A DNA stretch of 64,000 nt, from positions 930,001 through 994,000 of the forward strand of contig WHVD01000003.1 in NCBI GenBank assembly GCA_015178975.1, in the 5' to 3' direction. Below are positions 43,957-54,768 of this stretch, in pieces. Each line of letters opens with the position of its first letter. The stretch's first letter is position 1. The translations under genes and the position numbers were made by a program. Under the pieces are notes generated by a model, which was not told the DNA's origin, did no database searches, and saw only the letters and a program-made list of their open reading frames with translations. The stretch comes from Hysterangium stoloniferum (taxonomy: Eukaryota; Basidiomycota; Agaricomycetes; Hysterangiales; Hysterangiaceae).

Positions 43957-44670
43957 TGTTACAACCATGTCACAACCCGACGGTCCCCAAGGTTATTGCC
44001 ACCTATCAATGATTCAAGTCATCACTCAAGTCCCACATTGGAAGCCGTCGGTTTCCCGACGCTGACGTATGCTTTTGTGGTGATCAAACTCCATTTATGC
44101 CCCTGTCAAAATATACTCGTACTATCTGGTTAAACTCTGATACGTCCCTTTTATTATGATGATCCATTCTACTCTATGTTTCACCTATGTCTATATTTCT
44201 TCATAATTCCGCTCTCAGTTATCTCATGGCCTCCGAACTAATCGTAACCTTCCCATTCCTAGTCAAGCTTATTTGTCAATACCGTTTTCCACTCTTCTCC
44301 TAGTTAGTATTTCCTAGATGCCGAATACTTGTATATGAACCCGTTGTAGTCGTAGTTACTAGGCAATCAGAATATCGACTCAGAATACCCTCTTATACCT
44401 TTGGCAGTCTCACACTAAGTACTCCACTATCTGCCTCCGTGTGCGCTCACCCACTCTCGGTCTCCGATCCCTTGGCCCGACACTCAACTTATCCTCCAGT
44501 TCCGATCGGCAGTTTCACCAAGAGGTATTCATTGGGACTAGTCTTCACCCATGTGAAATTTAAGGACACCCAACGGAAAGTTGTGAGGGTGCAGCACATA
44601 AGCTGAAGCCAAGTCCTTCTGATCGGTCCCCGTCAGCCTACCGACATTAGTCAGTTTTCAGTTCTTAACA
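43957..44670 (+). mobile_element. LTR, family s5, without matching TSD
   Basis: 714 bp from TGTTACAACCATGTC to GTTCTTAACA, collinear with the well-defined s5 copy at 58824-59546. Flanks are TATCG and ACTAG, so the TSD is not conserved and recombination or an internal origin is likely. The U5 hairpin motif is at 44585-44614. Confidence 0.75.
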
Positions 44671-44769
44671 ACTAGTATGACCTCTATTGTTGGCTCCTGA
44701 TTAGCTCATTTCCAATCATTGGACCTCCAACTTAAAGCCCTCCTTCCCCTTTTAGCTTAGATCTTAACA
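44671..44769 (+). mobile_element. End of the 3' LTR of element H
   Basis: The string tatgacctctattgttggctcctgattagctcattt... ending cttagatcttaaca matches 737-838. This is the right-hand edge of the big nest. Confidence 0.6.
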
Positions 44770-45195
44770 CAGTAGATGAGCACCAGGAAGGCAAATTGTT
44801 TTTTGTGAATCTGTGGTGTTGTCAGTGGCAACACAGCACTGTCAGGGTGTAGTGATGGATTACTTATAATACTAGTGTGTCTGTTATTGGTATTCAGGTT
44901 ACAAGCTATAATATGTGTAAATTTTTTCTATTTATTACTTGCAATATGATATAAAGAATAAATTATTAAAATAAAAAATTATTCAGAATGTGATATATCT
45001 GCCCTACGACACCTAGCGGCCCCCTAGGACGGCACCACCACAATGTACCTAGGTTGCTACTTAAATCTCCCAACTCATTATACAGCGAAATTACACTTTC
45101 ACAAGAAAAATAGGGTTTAGTTTTGACTATATTATCAAATACCTAAAAGAATTTTGGCGTCCAAAGGCATCAAAATAAAAGCTCAGTCGTATACC
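44770..45195. other. AT-rich intergenic stretch
   Basis: Low-complexity A/T text around 44930-44980. No gene, LTR or RNA is recognised. It is downstream of the kinase-like gene and probably includes its 3' UTR. Confidence 0.5.
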
Positions 45196-46710
45196 TCATA
45201 ACCACCACGCTTGACCAGGGGATGCTGCAACTTGGTCTCGACAATACCTAAAAATAACAGTGATCAGAGAAACCATCATCCGGACTAAAGTAGACATCAC
45301 ACCGTTTCTCCAATATCTGCCTGAAACCTCGGCAGATAATTGTGCGGTCGTCAAATCGTCATAAATCCGTTTGAATTGTGTCAAGGCGTCCTGAGCCGTA
45401 GGTCGTCGGTCCGCATCAACGTTCACCAACGTGTCGAAAAATGTACCAAGTTCGGGGACCGAGCTTTCGATTACCTGGATGGATGGATTAAAAATACTTA
45501 TGATGCGCATTCACAGACACTTACTCTCAGATAATTCTGCATCGTCCAGCCTAGATAATACATATCCAATTGAAAAGGATTCAGCGATGGTTCAGGTGGT
45601 GTAGGTAGTCTGCCGTAAAATCGCGTATCTCTTACGTCGCTGATCACAGTATCCGGAGGAACCATGAGAGAGTGTCCAAAGTCATACACAGTATATCTGG
45701 CAATCGATGCGTCGCGCAAGCCTTCTTTAAACCAAATCTTGTCATCAGACAACACGTTGAGACCTGTATTTTGCTCAAGAAAATCACAGTGTGCGATGCG
45801 ATTTTCATGCAGGAAATCATAGCACTGTGGGGGGTATGAGTGATGATATATCATCACAAGGTTTCACTCACCTGTAGAAAAGACTTCATACAGTCCATGA
45901 GCTCAGCAACCGTCGCAAAATCATGTCGAAACCCATTTGGCCATCTGTAATGAAAATATTATAGAAATGTCTCAACGGTCCCGAGGATCGTATGAACCTG
46001 GGCATTACAGCAAAAACAAGGCCATCGAACTTTATGTATTCGAACACGTGTATAGTATGGTTCCGCGCGTCAGCTCTGGCCCTTTCGGTGTTTAAGACGT
46101 TCAGGATTTTTAGCTCTTCAGATGGTGTTCTCCCAGATACAAGCCTGTGACACGGGTGGAAGCCATGGGCGAAGAAAAAAATGAATCGACAAACCTGATC
46201 ATCACTTCCCGGCCCTCTACATCACGAGCTGGCCAGACTCGTAAGGACTGTAGAATTCCGAACATGACCGTAATTGTCTGGGGTAGATTAAGGAAAGCTC
46301 ACCACAAAACCAAACTCAACTTCCTCATCAGTATCATATGCACGACGGGCATAAGGATATGAAGGTGAAGGGTGCCGCCGAGGCCCTGTGGGATTAGGAT
46401 GTAGACAGATCCAGGTCCTTTCCCGGTATTGATAAGGGTAATATCCCCGAGAGATGAAGAAAGGCTCCAAAAATTTCCAGGCAGCAAGAGCAGCCTTCCC
46501 CTCTTTAACGTACCTCTCGCCATCGGCCATGTCGGTTACGGTCCAACGCTTCAGATCGAGAGGAACGGGGTATCCACTTCGCCAGGAGCGAATTGTCCAA
46601 AATACGCGTTCGGTAAGGGAATCCAATTGAATAATTCTCACGTTGCGACAAATATACCATATTATCGTGCCTGAAGTGCAAAGTGCAGCAAGTCTAGTAC
46701 GGAAAGACAT
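45196..46710 (-). CDS. Protein kinase-like gene, six exons
   Basis: Exons on minus: 46303-46710, 46195-46277, 45998-46144, 45872-45944, 45525-45824, 45196-45474, all with GT-AG introns of 47-53 bp; the joined frame gives 429 residues. The N-terminus (LAALCTSGTIIWYICRNV) is hydrophobic, a possible membrane anchor. The hinge reads AVMPRW. The catalytic loop is HCDFLEQN (the HRDxxxxN pattern with Arg changed to Cys), then VYDFGHS carries the DFG motif, then NPFQLDMYYLG and DRRPTAQDAL near the end of the fold. The Lys of the VAIK motif and the glycine loop are not evident, so the N-lobe is atypical. This matches the large fungal families of kinase-like proteins; substrate unknown. It is the only clearly intact host gene here of normal size. 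Splice sites were chosen by reading frame and need transcript support. Confidence 0.8.
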
Positions 46711-47345
46711 TAACTATTAACTTCAACTGCACGGTAGGTTATGGGCCCTTTTTAGGCGCCCCGAGCCGCTGCCGAAGGCCTATGAACTCTCTTTAGTTCG
46801 TGCGTGGTGTTGGGCGAACAAATAGATCTATTGCGTCGCCACCGCTCTTTTGCGCAACCTGACAGAGGATCAGGCCGTGCTCAAGCCGGCGGAAGCGAAA
46901 TTACATGAGCGGCAGACAAAGAAAACTACGGAAGGGTATGTGGAAGGGTGGGTGTGAGAGAAAATAAGCTACTCGAAGTCTTTGAAGACTATCGAGTGCG
47001 AAATGAGACGAGATGAGACGAGATGGGAAACGATGATGAAAAAATGACACGTATATATACCTGATGCGAACAAAGAGAACAATGGAAGTGAGTGGCACAA
47101 AGCACAAAGCATGTCACAGGGATGCGTCTTGCCACGTGCCTCCCTTAGAGCCTCCTTTAGAGAACACGGACAAAAGAATTTGTCCAAATCATCTCTTTAG
47201 TTCGTGCGTGGTATTGGGCGAGCAAATAGATCTATTGCGCCGCCACCGCTCTTTTGCGCAGCTTGACAGGATCAGGCCGTGCTCAAGCCAATGAATGAAC
47301 GAGCCAAAGGTCCAGCGGACCGAGAGGTTGAGTGCTGGGGACGGC
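46711..47345. other. Intergenic region with a 100 bp direct repeat
   Basis: 46787-46888 and 47193-47287 are about 90% identical (ctctttagttcgtgcgtgg ... ggccgtgctcaagcc). The second copy lies just downstream of the tyrosine recombinase relic on its strand. Otherwise it is the upstream region of the kinase-like gene; no clear TATA box. Confidence 0.6.
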
Positions 47346-47944
47346 CTAATGAAGACGGGCAGAAAGGTTGAGGACCCGTAAACGGGAGGACTCAATATAC
47401 AATTTGTAGGCATCGCTTCGCCATCGCCCCAAGAGCTGGATGTCATAATCTGTAAACCCAGCTTCAGCAGCAGAGGGTGCTGCTCCGCGACGGAAGGAAT
47501 GACCAGCGAATGAAGAGGGCTTGAAGCCAGCAGTGTGTAGTAGTGATCGGAGGGAAGCGATAAAGTGTGAATAGAGGAGGGGGGGATCCATCGCTGTAGC
47601 AAAACAGGGGGGAGTTAGGAGAACGTGGGTCAGTCTGATACAAGTATCTGAGTGCCGGCACAGGTGGATGCAGCAACAGCGGCAACGAAGATAGTTACTC
47701 CTTTTCGAAATGGATCAGTTTTAGAAGCAGGAAGGGTGATGCTAATGTAGGATGCATTTTCGAAGCTTGGCAGAAATGAGATAGAGCTCCTCGTCAAATG
47801 AGCGGAAGGATCAAAAGTCTTGAATTTTGACCCCTTAACAGTAAATTCCCCACAGCGTAGGAATGCAGAATATACGAGTTTGATTGCAGCGTCAATGGTA
47901 GCGGCGTTAAGGGAGGAGGCTGGATACGAGTATAATATGAGCAC
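47346..47944 (-). pseudogene. Tyrosine recombinase (Crypton-like) fragment with frameshifts
   Basis: Three overlapping frames make one reading of a DNA breaking-rejoining enzyme. Frame one (47944-47630) has the first catalytic Arg in SAFLRCGEFTVKG and the beta-hairpin Lys in ASKTDPFRKG. Frame two (to about 47590) reads ALRYLYQTDPRSPNSPLF. Frame three (47591-47346) has HSFRRG (the HxxR pair) and LLGRWRSDAYKLYI with the nucleophile Tyr. The order R, K, HxxR, Y is that of the family. The N-terminal core-binding domain is missing upstream. Crypton elements move by site-specific recombination without TSD; this copy needs two frameshift repairs and is dead. It could also belong to a DIRS/Ngaro element, but no RT is nearby. 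Confidence 0.75.
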
Positions 47945-48847
47945 ATTGGGCTGGCGAATACATCGATGGATGTCAATCTGGAATCACTCACTGTAAATTT
48001 CTAGATGTTGGTTGGCACCGGCCCCACAAGAAAGGAACACATGACTTTCTAACTATCAAATTGCGTCCACTAGAGCCTACTGGTAACATATTTGCCACGC
48101 TGCTTCTATCATGGAGCAGAACCATGAAAACGCGTTGGATGGACTCAACCCACACGAGGTTGAGGGGGAGATGTACTGACTAGCAAAAGACCAGTGGGTG
48201 TTTGTGGTTAAATCTGATTGTACCCAATACTCTGACCGAAAGGAAATTGATTGCATCAGACTGACATTTCTGCAAGTTTCGTGACAGAGTGGAAGGTCCG
48301 CAAGAAGATACACCTCCTGATCGCGGGGTGAACACTGCTATCTGGGCCGATAGGGGCAGACAGAATTGATGGGGACATGTATTTTCGCCGCACTATCCTA
48401 ACAATCCTCAGATCTTCGCATTGAACCAACAACTGTGCCCCTAAAAAAGTGTACTGCACTCTGTGTCGTGTAGGTGTGAGCGAATTACATATTAATGGTT
48501 TTTGTTGCATAGTTCACTGACCATGTCCGACTGTGACAATACGCAAATACGTCCTGCAATTGATCCTCATGTGCTTGGACCCATGTGCTTGGTGTGTTGT
48601 TATTTTCCAATGGCACTTAAGCCTTTTACCATATTGGCGTTGGCCTTTGAGTTGACCTTTTTTTTACCTTCTAGCTCCGCACCTTCGTCAGATAAGCCAA
48701 AGATAAGGTCCGGAAGGCATCCTACTTGATCTGTTAGTAAATGAACATTTTCAATACATATAAGAGACACAGTCATGTGTGTGCTGCACAAGTATCTCTC
48801 CCCAACAACCACACCTCCCACTCACAGACAGATAGAAAGGCATTAAG
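47945..48847. other. No gene recognised; upstream region of small gene
   Basis: Several short frames on both strands, none with a recognisable motif. A TATA-like acatataaga at 48756-48765 lies about 85 bp before the ATG of the next gene. Confidence 0.45.
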
Positions 48848-49184
48848 ATGGCCCCTGTAAGCATTTATTGACCCACATCATCGAAGTGCATGTTAATCCA
48901 CATGGACGTCTTATTACCTGTTAACGCAGAAGTTTGCTACTAGTACCAACGTCCAGTTTAGCTGCGAGTGGAAAAACCCTTATAGTCAAGGTGTTATCCC
49001 GTCAGGGACCCCAGCGGTCATAGTTGATGCTGCTGTTTCTCACAGAGAGGTTATTGCTGCTTCATTTGTGTCGAAGGATTCTAACACCTGTCGACGCACT
49101 CAGGGATTTACCTATATTGTCATGATCGGAGAATCACAAGTCGTGGGGGTCCCTGAACGAGTGTTAGAGATACATACCTCTTAA
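48848..49184 (+). CDS. Small two-exon gene, product of unknown function
   Basis: Exon 1 is only ATG GCC CCT (48848-48856). An intron runs from 48857 (gtaagc) to 48929 (gcag), 73 bp and phase 0. Exon 2, 48930-49184, stays open from KFATSTNVQFSCEWKNPYSQ to a TAA, giving about 88 residues with no internal stop. A TATA-like element at 48757-48764 and an A-rich leader support a real promoter. No signal peptide or membrane helix. The middle (IPSGTPAVIVDAAVSHREVI) and end (GFTYIVMIGESQVVGVPERV) look like a small beta-rich domain; I do not recognise the family. The alternative is a chance frame, but an open 84-codon exon exactly bounded by a good acceptor is unusual here. Confidence 0.5.
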
Positions 49185-49512
49185 GAAATGGTTAGCTATC
49201 CAAAGTAGTGTAAGGTCCTTGGACAAATATTGACATGCTATGGACAGATGGGTTAGACTCTGAGTCTCTATAACTTCCTTAACACTATTGACACTTGTAT
49301 GGCTGTCGAGATGAATATTCTCGTGTTTAATTGATTGAATCAGCCACAGCCAGACATATGAGGCTGTGAATTATGTACAACTTAAAGCTCGACTATATTA
49401 TGATGCCAAGTTGAGAATTTTATAGTTTTATCAAGAATCATGGACTGCCCAAGATTATAAACTATGGGGAGAATACAAAGAACATTACAGGTGTTGGAAT
49501 GTATAACATGTC
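49185..49512. other. No gene recognised
   Basis: AT-rich text with stops in all frames; possibly decayed Copia sequence given the fragment that follows. Confidence 0.4.
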
Positions 49513-49585
49513 TCAGTCGACACAGAGTGAGATGCACTGTCTCCCATGTGCAGAACGGATGAGTGGTTTAGTGAGCATATCAGCG
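49513..49585 (-). pseudogene. Copia RNase H C-terminal fragment
   Basis: Minus strand reads QASNLADMLTKPLIRSAHG then CISLCVD and a stop. The N-[VL]-AD-x-x-TKPL signature closes the Ty1/copia polyprotein. Only about 24 codons are left. Confidence 0.7.
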
Positions 49586-49805
49586 AGGTTGCTGGCTTGT
49601 CGGAAAAATCCGAAAATCCTGATCAGGCCTGTCGGCCTGGCTAGATGCCGACTTACCTGATGCCGGCTGCTCAGGTCCTGATCTGGTGCACTAAGTATCA
49701 GGCCAGCAGTGCTCGGCACAGGCCGGCACAGACGCTTGGCAGTCTGACTAAGATCTGTGCAGACGCTGGCTCAATTAACCGGCGTGACACTCAGTGACGA
49801 TCTGC

Positions 49806-50048
49806 ATCGTCTTGCTGCATGGACATCGACGGACGATCCAGCAGGGAAACCTGCTGGCCTCGCAGCACGACCTGCGTCAGCTTCGGTGATCATGGATCTC
49901 GGGTTAAAACCTCTATCCCCTGACAGGTGTACCCCCCAACCGTATACTACCCACCATTGGGTCTCAAGATTCTCGGAATTTCGATGCACGCGTAAGACGG
50001 CACGAATTCATTATCTTATCACTCCCTTTGGCCCAGGCTCAGTAGTTG
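49806..50048 (+). other. Second copy of the structured-RNA-like sequence
   Basis: Aligns with 32115-32306 (minus). The hairpin at 49838-49857 is CCAGCAGGGAAACCTGCTGG. A block at about 49862-49927 is absent from the other copy and itself pairs (cctgcgtcag with ctgacagg). The rest is conserved, including accgtatactacccacca and tcttatcactccctttgg. Confidence 0.65.
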
Positions 50049-50179
50049 AACACGGCGGCAGGTAAACACTATGCTAATAGCAGTAAGGCACCCAGTTACG
50101 TTCTGGGCTACAGGGTTTCGCGGCCACTCTCCTTGCGGCGCTTGAGTCTTGGGGTTGTTCGTCGTGCTGGTTTTGCTAC

Positions 50180-50332
50180 AAAGAGCTAGTTAGGGATGTC
50201 GAGGATGGTCTTGGAGGTAGGATGTGGCCTGCAGGTCACTATATTCCCCAGACGACCGATGCGCCTGAAGATTCAGTTGATGGTTGGATGCAGACGGAGA
50301 GCATTGAGAATGAAGATATTGTTTTGTTCCTT
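50180..50332 (+). pseudogene. Copper amine oxidase C-terminal fragment
   Basis: Reads LVRDVEDGLGGRMWPAGHYIPQ, then DAPEDSVDGWM and SIENEDIVLFLTLG. This matches the family's conserved C-terminal part (MWPAGKYVPQ ... SIENEDIVLFLT), which normally continues into IPRPEDWPVMP with a copper-ligand His further on; neither is seen. Upstream catalytic domains (topaquinone Asn-Tyr) are absent. A single captured or left-over exon. Confidence 0.75.
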
Positions 50333-50615
50333 ACGTTGGGTATGTTTGTAGAAGTCGCCAGCATCGCACACCTCTTCCGGTCGGCGTCGAACAAGAAGTG
50401 GCATTTGGGGTATCACGTCGCGCCTTTCGCGTCTCATCTCACTACCGCATCCAGCGCCAATTTCAGCACCGACACCGCAACACGCCGCCCTCGCTTCCCA
50501 GCACGCTCCCGCCGCCTTGATCTGCATCACGCCGTCCCTCCCGTCACTGCACTCCCGGCCGTCCAGCCCATCCGCGTCGCCACCCCACACGAGCACCGGC
50601 ACTGCAACTAGCACT

Positions 50616-51443
50616 ATGTCCTCCCACGCCCGCTCAGCCTCCAGCAGCTCGGTTCCCGCCAGCCGCATCCGCTCAGCATTGCCGCACCTGCCTGTCTCGT
50701 TCGGCCACAGCTACAGCCACAGCCAACACAACCCCGCCGCGTCGACATCGACCCTCTCGCTCTCCTCGCGCATCTCGGCGCCGCTGCCGCACACGCTGAC
50801 GCGGACGGCGTTCCAGTAGCCGTCGAGCGGGCCGACGGTGGAGCAGATGCTCTTCATCAGCTCGCAGGAGTCAGTAGGCCGGTCTGGGGATGCGGCGATG
50901 GCGCAGAGCAGGGAGGCGCTGATGATGGGTGCGGGCAGGGCGACACCGCCGCCGCCGTTTGATGCGCCAGGGAACCCTGGGGCTGGGCCGGGGCCGGGGG
51001 ATTCGCTGACGTCGTTGCGGTCGGTGGGAGATGGAGATGGGGAGGAGGCGGGGATGGTCACTGTGCCACAGTCGTTGGGGCGGCCATCACTGGAGGCGGC
51101 TGGGGAGGACGGCAGCGGGCCGGCGGCGGCGGAGACGCCTGTTGGTGGGAGGATGTCATTGTCGTCGGGTGCGGGTGCGGGTGCGGGAGAGAAGACGCTC
51201 GATTCTGATGATATGTCGGGGGACACATCGCTTGCATCGATCATGGATGCATCTATCTCGACTCCCGAAACGACATTTACAGTCGGACACCCTCCTCCTG
51301 ACGTCAGCAAGGACACGCCTGTTCCGCTGTCATTGGCGCTTTACATACCCGGCGTGCCTGCTACTACGGCCGCTGCGAAGTCGGCTCCTACGCCGCCGCC
51401 GACTCCTCCGTCACAACACTCACATTCACAGCGGCAGTCATAA
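50616..51443 (+). pseudogene. GC-rich Ser/Pro/Gly-rich ORF with one stop
   Basis: ATG 50616 (MSSHARSASSSS) reads to TAG at 50817-50819, then the same frame continues open to 51443 (PSSGPTVEQMLFISSQESVG ... ). GC content is far above the neighbours. One stop in about 275 codons with consistent composition suggests a recently broken host gene or an annotation-resistant exon pair. The GPTVEQMLFISSQESVGR segment looks like a conserved block, but I do not recognise the family. The opposite frame 51316-50711 is open because of composition. Confidence 0.45.
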
Positions 51444-52129
51444 TCATCGCATCGGTTATCTGTGCCTGTTATTACTGTCGTGCCTGCGACACCTGCCACT
51501 CCCTTATTGCCAGTGTAGCAGGCAGGGTAAATAGGTGGGGACATTGTGTTGTGCTTAATGTTGGGGTGCTAGATTTGGGCTGGTGTAGGCTTCTGCCACT
51601 GCACAGCCATCAACACCAGCTGCTTTTCCTCACGCACTTGCCGATTCTTTGCAATTTGTAGAATATTGCTGGTAAAAGAACAAGGAGGTGGTTATTGGCA
51701 GTTCTGAATGGTGCCTGCAAGTTTTCGTGGATGCAATTGACCATAGTGGAGAAAAATGGGATTGAAAGCTATGCAAGTGGCAGGTTAATATCAATGTTTG
51801 GGTTATTATTAAATAATTGTGAGCCTGTTGTTGATAGTTATTTGGATTAAATGGAGCCATAACTAATGTAAGCTCTGTAGTGTAGTTGTAGTGGTACTTT
51901 GTTCATGTATTTTGTATTAGTAATATCCCTTGGTTGCCTGTTCAATTCCCATTTTACACAATTATTATATTTCCTCTTGGGTGCCTAAACTACATGTAGT
52001 GGAAATGGGGTCTGTTTGAATGAGTCTGAGAGACCCTCAGCCTTCTTTTTATTGGACAGGTAACACATGACCTAACCACACCTGACCAAGCCTGATCAGA
52101 TAACATTACCTGACCAGGCCTGATCTGGT
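51444..52129. other. No gene recognised
   Basis: Gradual change from GC-rich to AT-rich text. 52000-52129 has repeats of acctgaccagrcctgatca, probably the tail of the Copia relic on minus. Confidence 0.4.
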
Positions 52130-52640
52130 GGTCAGCAAATCTGAGCAGAGGTTTTCTATTTTTGTGACACTGATGTGATATGGTGCACCTCAATATTGCC
52201 ATCCTTGATGTGATCGTGAATGTAGTGATAATGAATATCAATATGCTTCATCCATATATTGTGTTTGGAATTCTTTGTTAGTGATATGGCACCAACATTG
52301 TCATTCCATAGGAGTCCTAGTCATGGTTGCTGGTAACCTACTTCTTCCATTGCTGAGTATATCCATAAAATTTGTTTCATTGCCCTTGTAAGTGCCATGT
52401 AGTCACACTCCATAGTTGAGAGGGTTACTGTGGGCTGATACTGCATTCTCCATGCTGTCAGTCCTCCTGCCTGGATAAAGAGATGTCCTCCAGAGCACAA
52501 TTGGCAGCTGCCTAAGTCCCTACCATAGTCTGACCCACATAGCCCACTGGTTTGAGATCTTCATAGTTCCCCCCATAGGTAATACTGTAGTTAATTGTAC
52601 CTTAATGTAATGCAAGACATGATTTACATAAGGCATTCCA
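52130..52640 (-). pseudogene. Copia RNase H relic
   Basis: Minus strand, with frame shifts, reads LSTMECDYMALTRAMK, QILWIYSAMEEVGYQQ, LLWNDNVGAISLTKN, SKHNIWMKHIDIHYH and IKDGNIEVHHITS. These are the consecutive signature blocks of Ty1/copia RNase H (usual form STTEAEYMAL ... DNxxAIxL ... KHIDIRYHF). At least four stops. G3 inserted next to its start at 52649. Confidence 0.85.
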
Positions 52641-52876
52641 TGCCCTGGTGTCACAACTGTCACAAGTCACAATATTGTCACAAATATTCAAAGGTAATAT
52701 TCGACAACTCTTCGACCCATTGAATTCGACTCAACAAACCCAAACATTATTCAACAACATCAAATCTCTTTTGACATGTCTCATTTTGATGTCACGAATG
52801 ATTTCATTATTAGATCATAGTATAGTCATAATGATATGAAAAAAAGCATAAAAGGCCACAAAAGGAGCAAGGGAAG

Positions 52877-53441
52877 TGTTAAGTGCCGTGTCGGGAACTT
52901 ATTCCGGAACTATCGGAAAGTCACCGGGAAGTTGGAAACTCGTGGATAGGGTCAGGATGTCGGCTTCAGCTTATGTGCTGCGCCTCTACGCAAATGCTCA
53001 ATATCCTTAATTTCAGAAGTAAAACTTACGACGGAAGATATGGATATTCAGAGTTCCGAAGAATTCCGAATATCGAGTGTACAGAAAGATGGGAGGAGGA
53101 ATAAGAAACTAAGTCAATATCAGATCTAAAGTAAAGTACAAATTCACGGAAACTAATATAAGTCTACTCGTTATTGTACTACAAACTAAGACCATAATAA
53201 GACGGAAACGGAAGTGTTCTTAAAACGGAAATACAATAAGACATATTAGGGAGACAATATTCCGAAATGGGAATACAACAAACAAACGAGTGAATACTTG
53301 TCAACGGACAAATTACCAAATGCGGAACAAGGGAAGAATGCGGATGATATGGTAACTATGATGTTCCGTAGTCGGGGATCGGAAGTCGGAAGTCGGAGAT
53401 TGGAAGTCGGATATTGAAACATCCGGGAACGGGTCGTAACA
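52877..53441 (-). mobile_element. 3' LTR of G2
   Basis: 565 bp, TGTTAAGTGCCG to GTCGTAACA on +. Next to it gtacccccc (53442-53450) is the polypurine tract in reverse. It is 21 bp shorter than the 5' LTR because of a tandem ggattggaagtcgg unit. Hairpin motif at 52960-52989. Confidence 0.93.
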
Positions 53442-53569
53442 GTACCCCCCTGTTAGGCCGAAATCCCATAGAGGCGATTAGGTACTGAGTGATTGAAGCG
53501 ACGGCTGATTGTTATGTGTCGTGGAATTTACGCAAATATGAAGGTGAGAGTATCGGCTGATGTGCTGAG

Positions 53570-53577
53570 TATAAAAA
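53570..53577 (+). promoter_or_regulatory. TATA-like element of the G2 antisense gene
   Basis: tataaaaa lies 49 bp before the ATG at 53626, just inside the 3' LTR. A similar tagtataaaaacc occurs at about 440-452 in the H leader. Confidence 0.5.
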
Positions 53578-53625
53578 CCTCCAGATATTCGAATTAATGT
53601 TTTTGTTTCTTTATCCACGACTTGT

Positions 53626-54768
53626 ATGTCGATTCGTCGGCTATTATTCATCACTACCCCGGAAGACTCAGATACTGAATTATCCGTACTTCAAAAGATG
53701 TCGAAGGTTGCAGAACTTCAACAAAAATGACAGAGGATGGAGGAGTTGAAGCAACGACAGGAGGAGGAGGAAAGGGCATTGATGCAGGAGTTGAAAGATG
53801 CGGAAGAGGCGGAAAAGCAGGAAATGGAGCGGGCGAAGGCGGAAAAGGAGAAGGAGTTGATGAGGTTACGGAAAGTAATGGAGGATCGGAGGTCGAAGGA
53901 AGAAGAAGAGAAGAAGCAACAAGAGGCTGAGGCAGCGGAAAAACGCAAGGAGGTAAGGGAAGGAAAGGTAAGTTCAATTCCATAAATTTCCGTGATTCCA
54001 ACCTATAACTGTTGCGTACAGCAAAAAGCCGTGGAGGTGGAAGTAGAGGGAGAAGCTGGGCCTTCGAGTCCTAAAGTAAGTGCATTTGCAAAAGATTGGT
54101 AATTGACTAATCTTCCAAAACAGAAACAAAAGGTCAAGGCTCCGGAACGGATGGAAATCGTCCATGAAACTCCGTGCTATCGATGTTCCATACAGAACAT
54201 GACGTGTTGGAAGCAGAAGGTAAAATGGGGCGGAACTTGCTATCCCTGCGCAGTCCTCAAACTTCCGTGCACTCTTGCTGCGAAAAGGGTTCCAAAAGGT
54301 GAGAAGACTCCGAAAGTTAACGATGCGGGAAGTTCAGGAGCGGCCAAAGTGGTGGACACTGAGACGCCGAACACGGATACTATAGGCATTGAACTCCTAA
54401 AGGAAACCGTCAACGCATTGGTTTTTATCAGGATGGAAGTCATGAAGATGCGGGACACAATGGATCGCCATAATGATATCCAGAAGAAAGGTTTCCATTC
54501 GTTGATCCGGAATTTCCGGAGGCAAAACGACTTCCTGGAGAAGATAATGGTTAGCATTGGTGTTATCGCAGTATCCGAGAGGTTTTCCGATAAGGCGCGG
54601 GAAAAGCCTAACGATCCGTTGGCGGAAAGTGTTGAAAAAAGGTGGGCATCGGGAAATGGACCGGAGGATGAAGAGAGTGAGGATGAAGAGGTGCAGGATA
54701 TGGTGGAAAGTGCAGAAATTGCTGAAGAGCCGGAAGGTGGATTTGGAGTATCAGAGACTTTAAAATAG
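53626..54768 (+). CDS. Antisense spliced gene of G2: coiled coil plus Zn2Cys6-spaced cluster
   Basis: Exons 53626-53967, 54022-54075 and 54124-54768; introns of 54 and 48 bp begin GTAAGT and end CAG, and frames join exactly to about 346 residues. One in-frame TGA (53728-53730, AAA TGA CAG) breaks this copy. Exon 1: MSIRRLLFITTPEDSD, then a long Glu/Lys/Arg/Ala heptad-like coiled coil (residues about 35-110). Exon 3: cysteines in CYRC, TC, then TCYPC and PC, giving C-x2-C-x6-C-x10-C-x2-C-x6-C, the exact spacing of fungal Zn2Cys6 clusters, although the usual basic residues between the second and third Cys are absent. A helical segment and an acidic tail (EDEESEDEEVQDM) follow. It converges on pol with 89 bp between stops. 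A DNA-binding or regulatory role is inference. Confidence 0.7.

Noticed and set aside
43957-44670. Full s5 element boundary
   Set aside because: Flanks TATCG and ACTAG do not match, so it is listed as an LTR copy only and no complete element is claimed.
49757-50065. 102-codon + ORF over the structured-RNA copy
   Set aside because: The other copy (32115-32306) needs indels to keep this frame, and the paired changes in the hairpin are non-synonymous, which favours RNA structure over protein. Coding is not fully excluded.
50711-51316. Minus-strand ORF of 201 codons in the GC-rich island
   Set aside because: High GC leaves both strands open; the + frame has the better start and a conserved-looking block, the minus frame is low-complexity Ser/Pro/Gly/Ala only.
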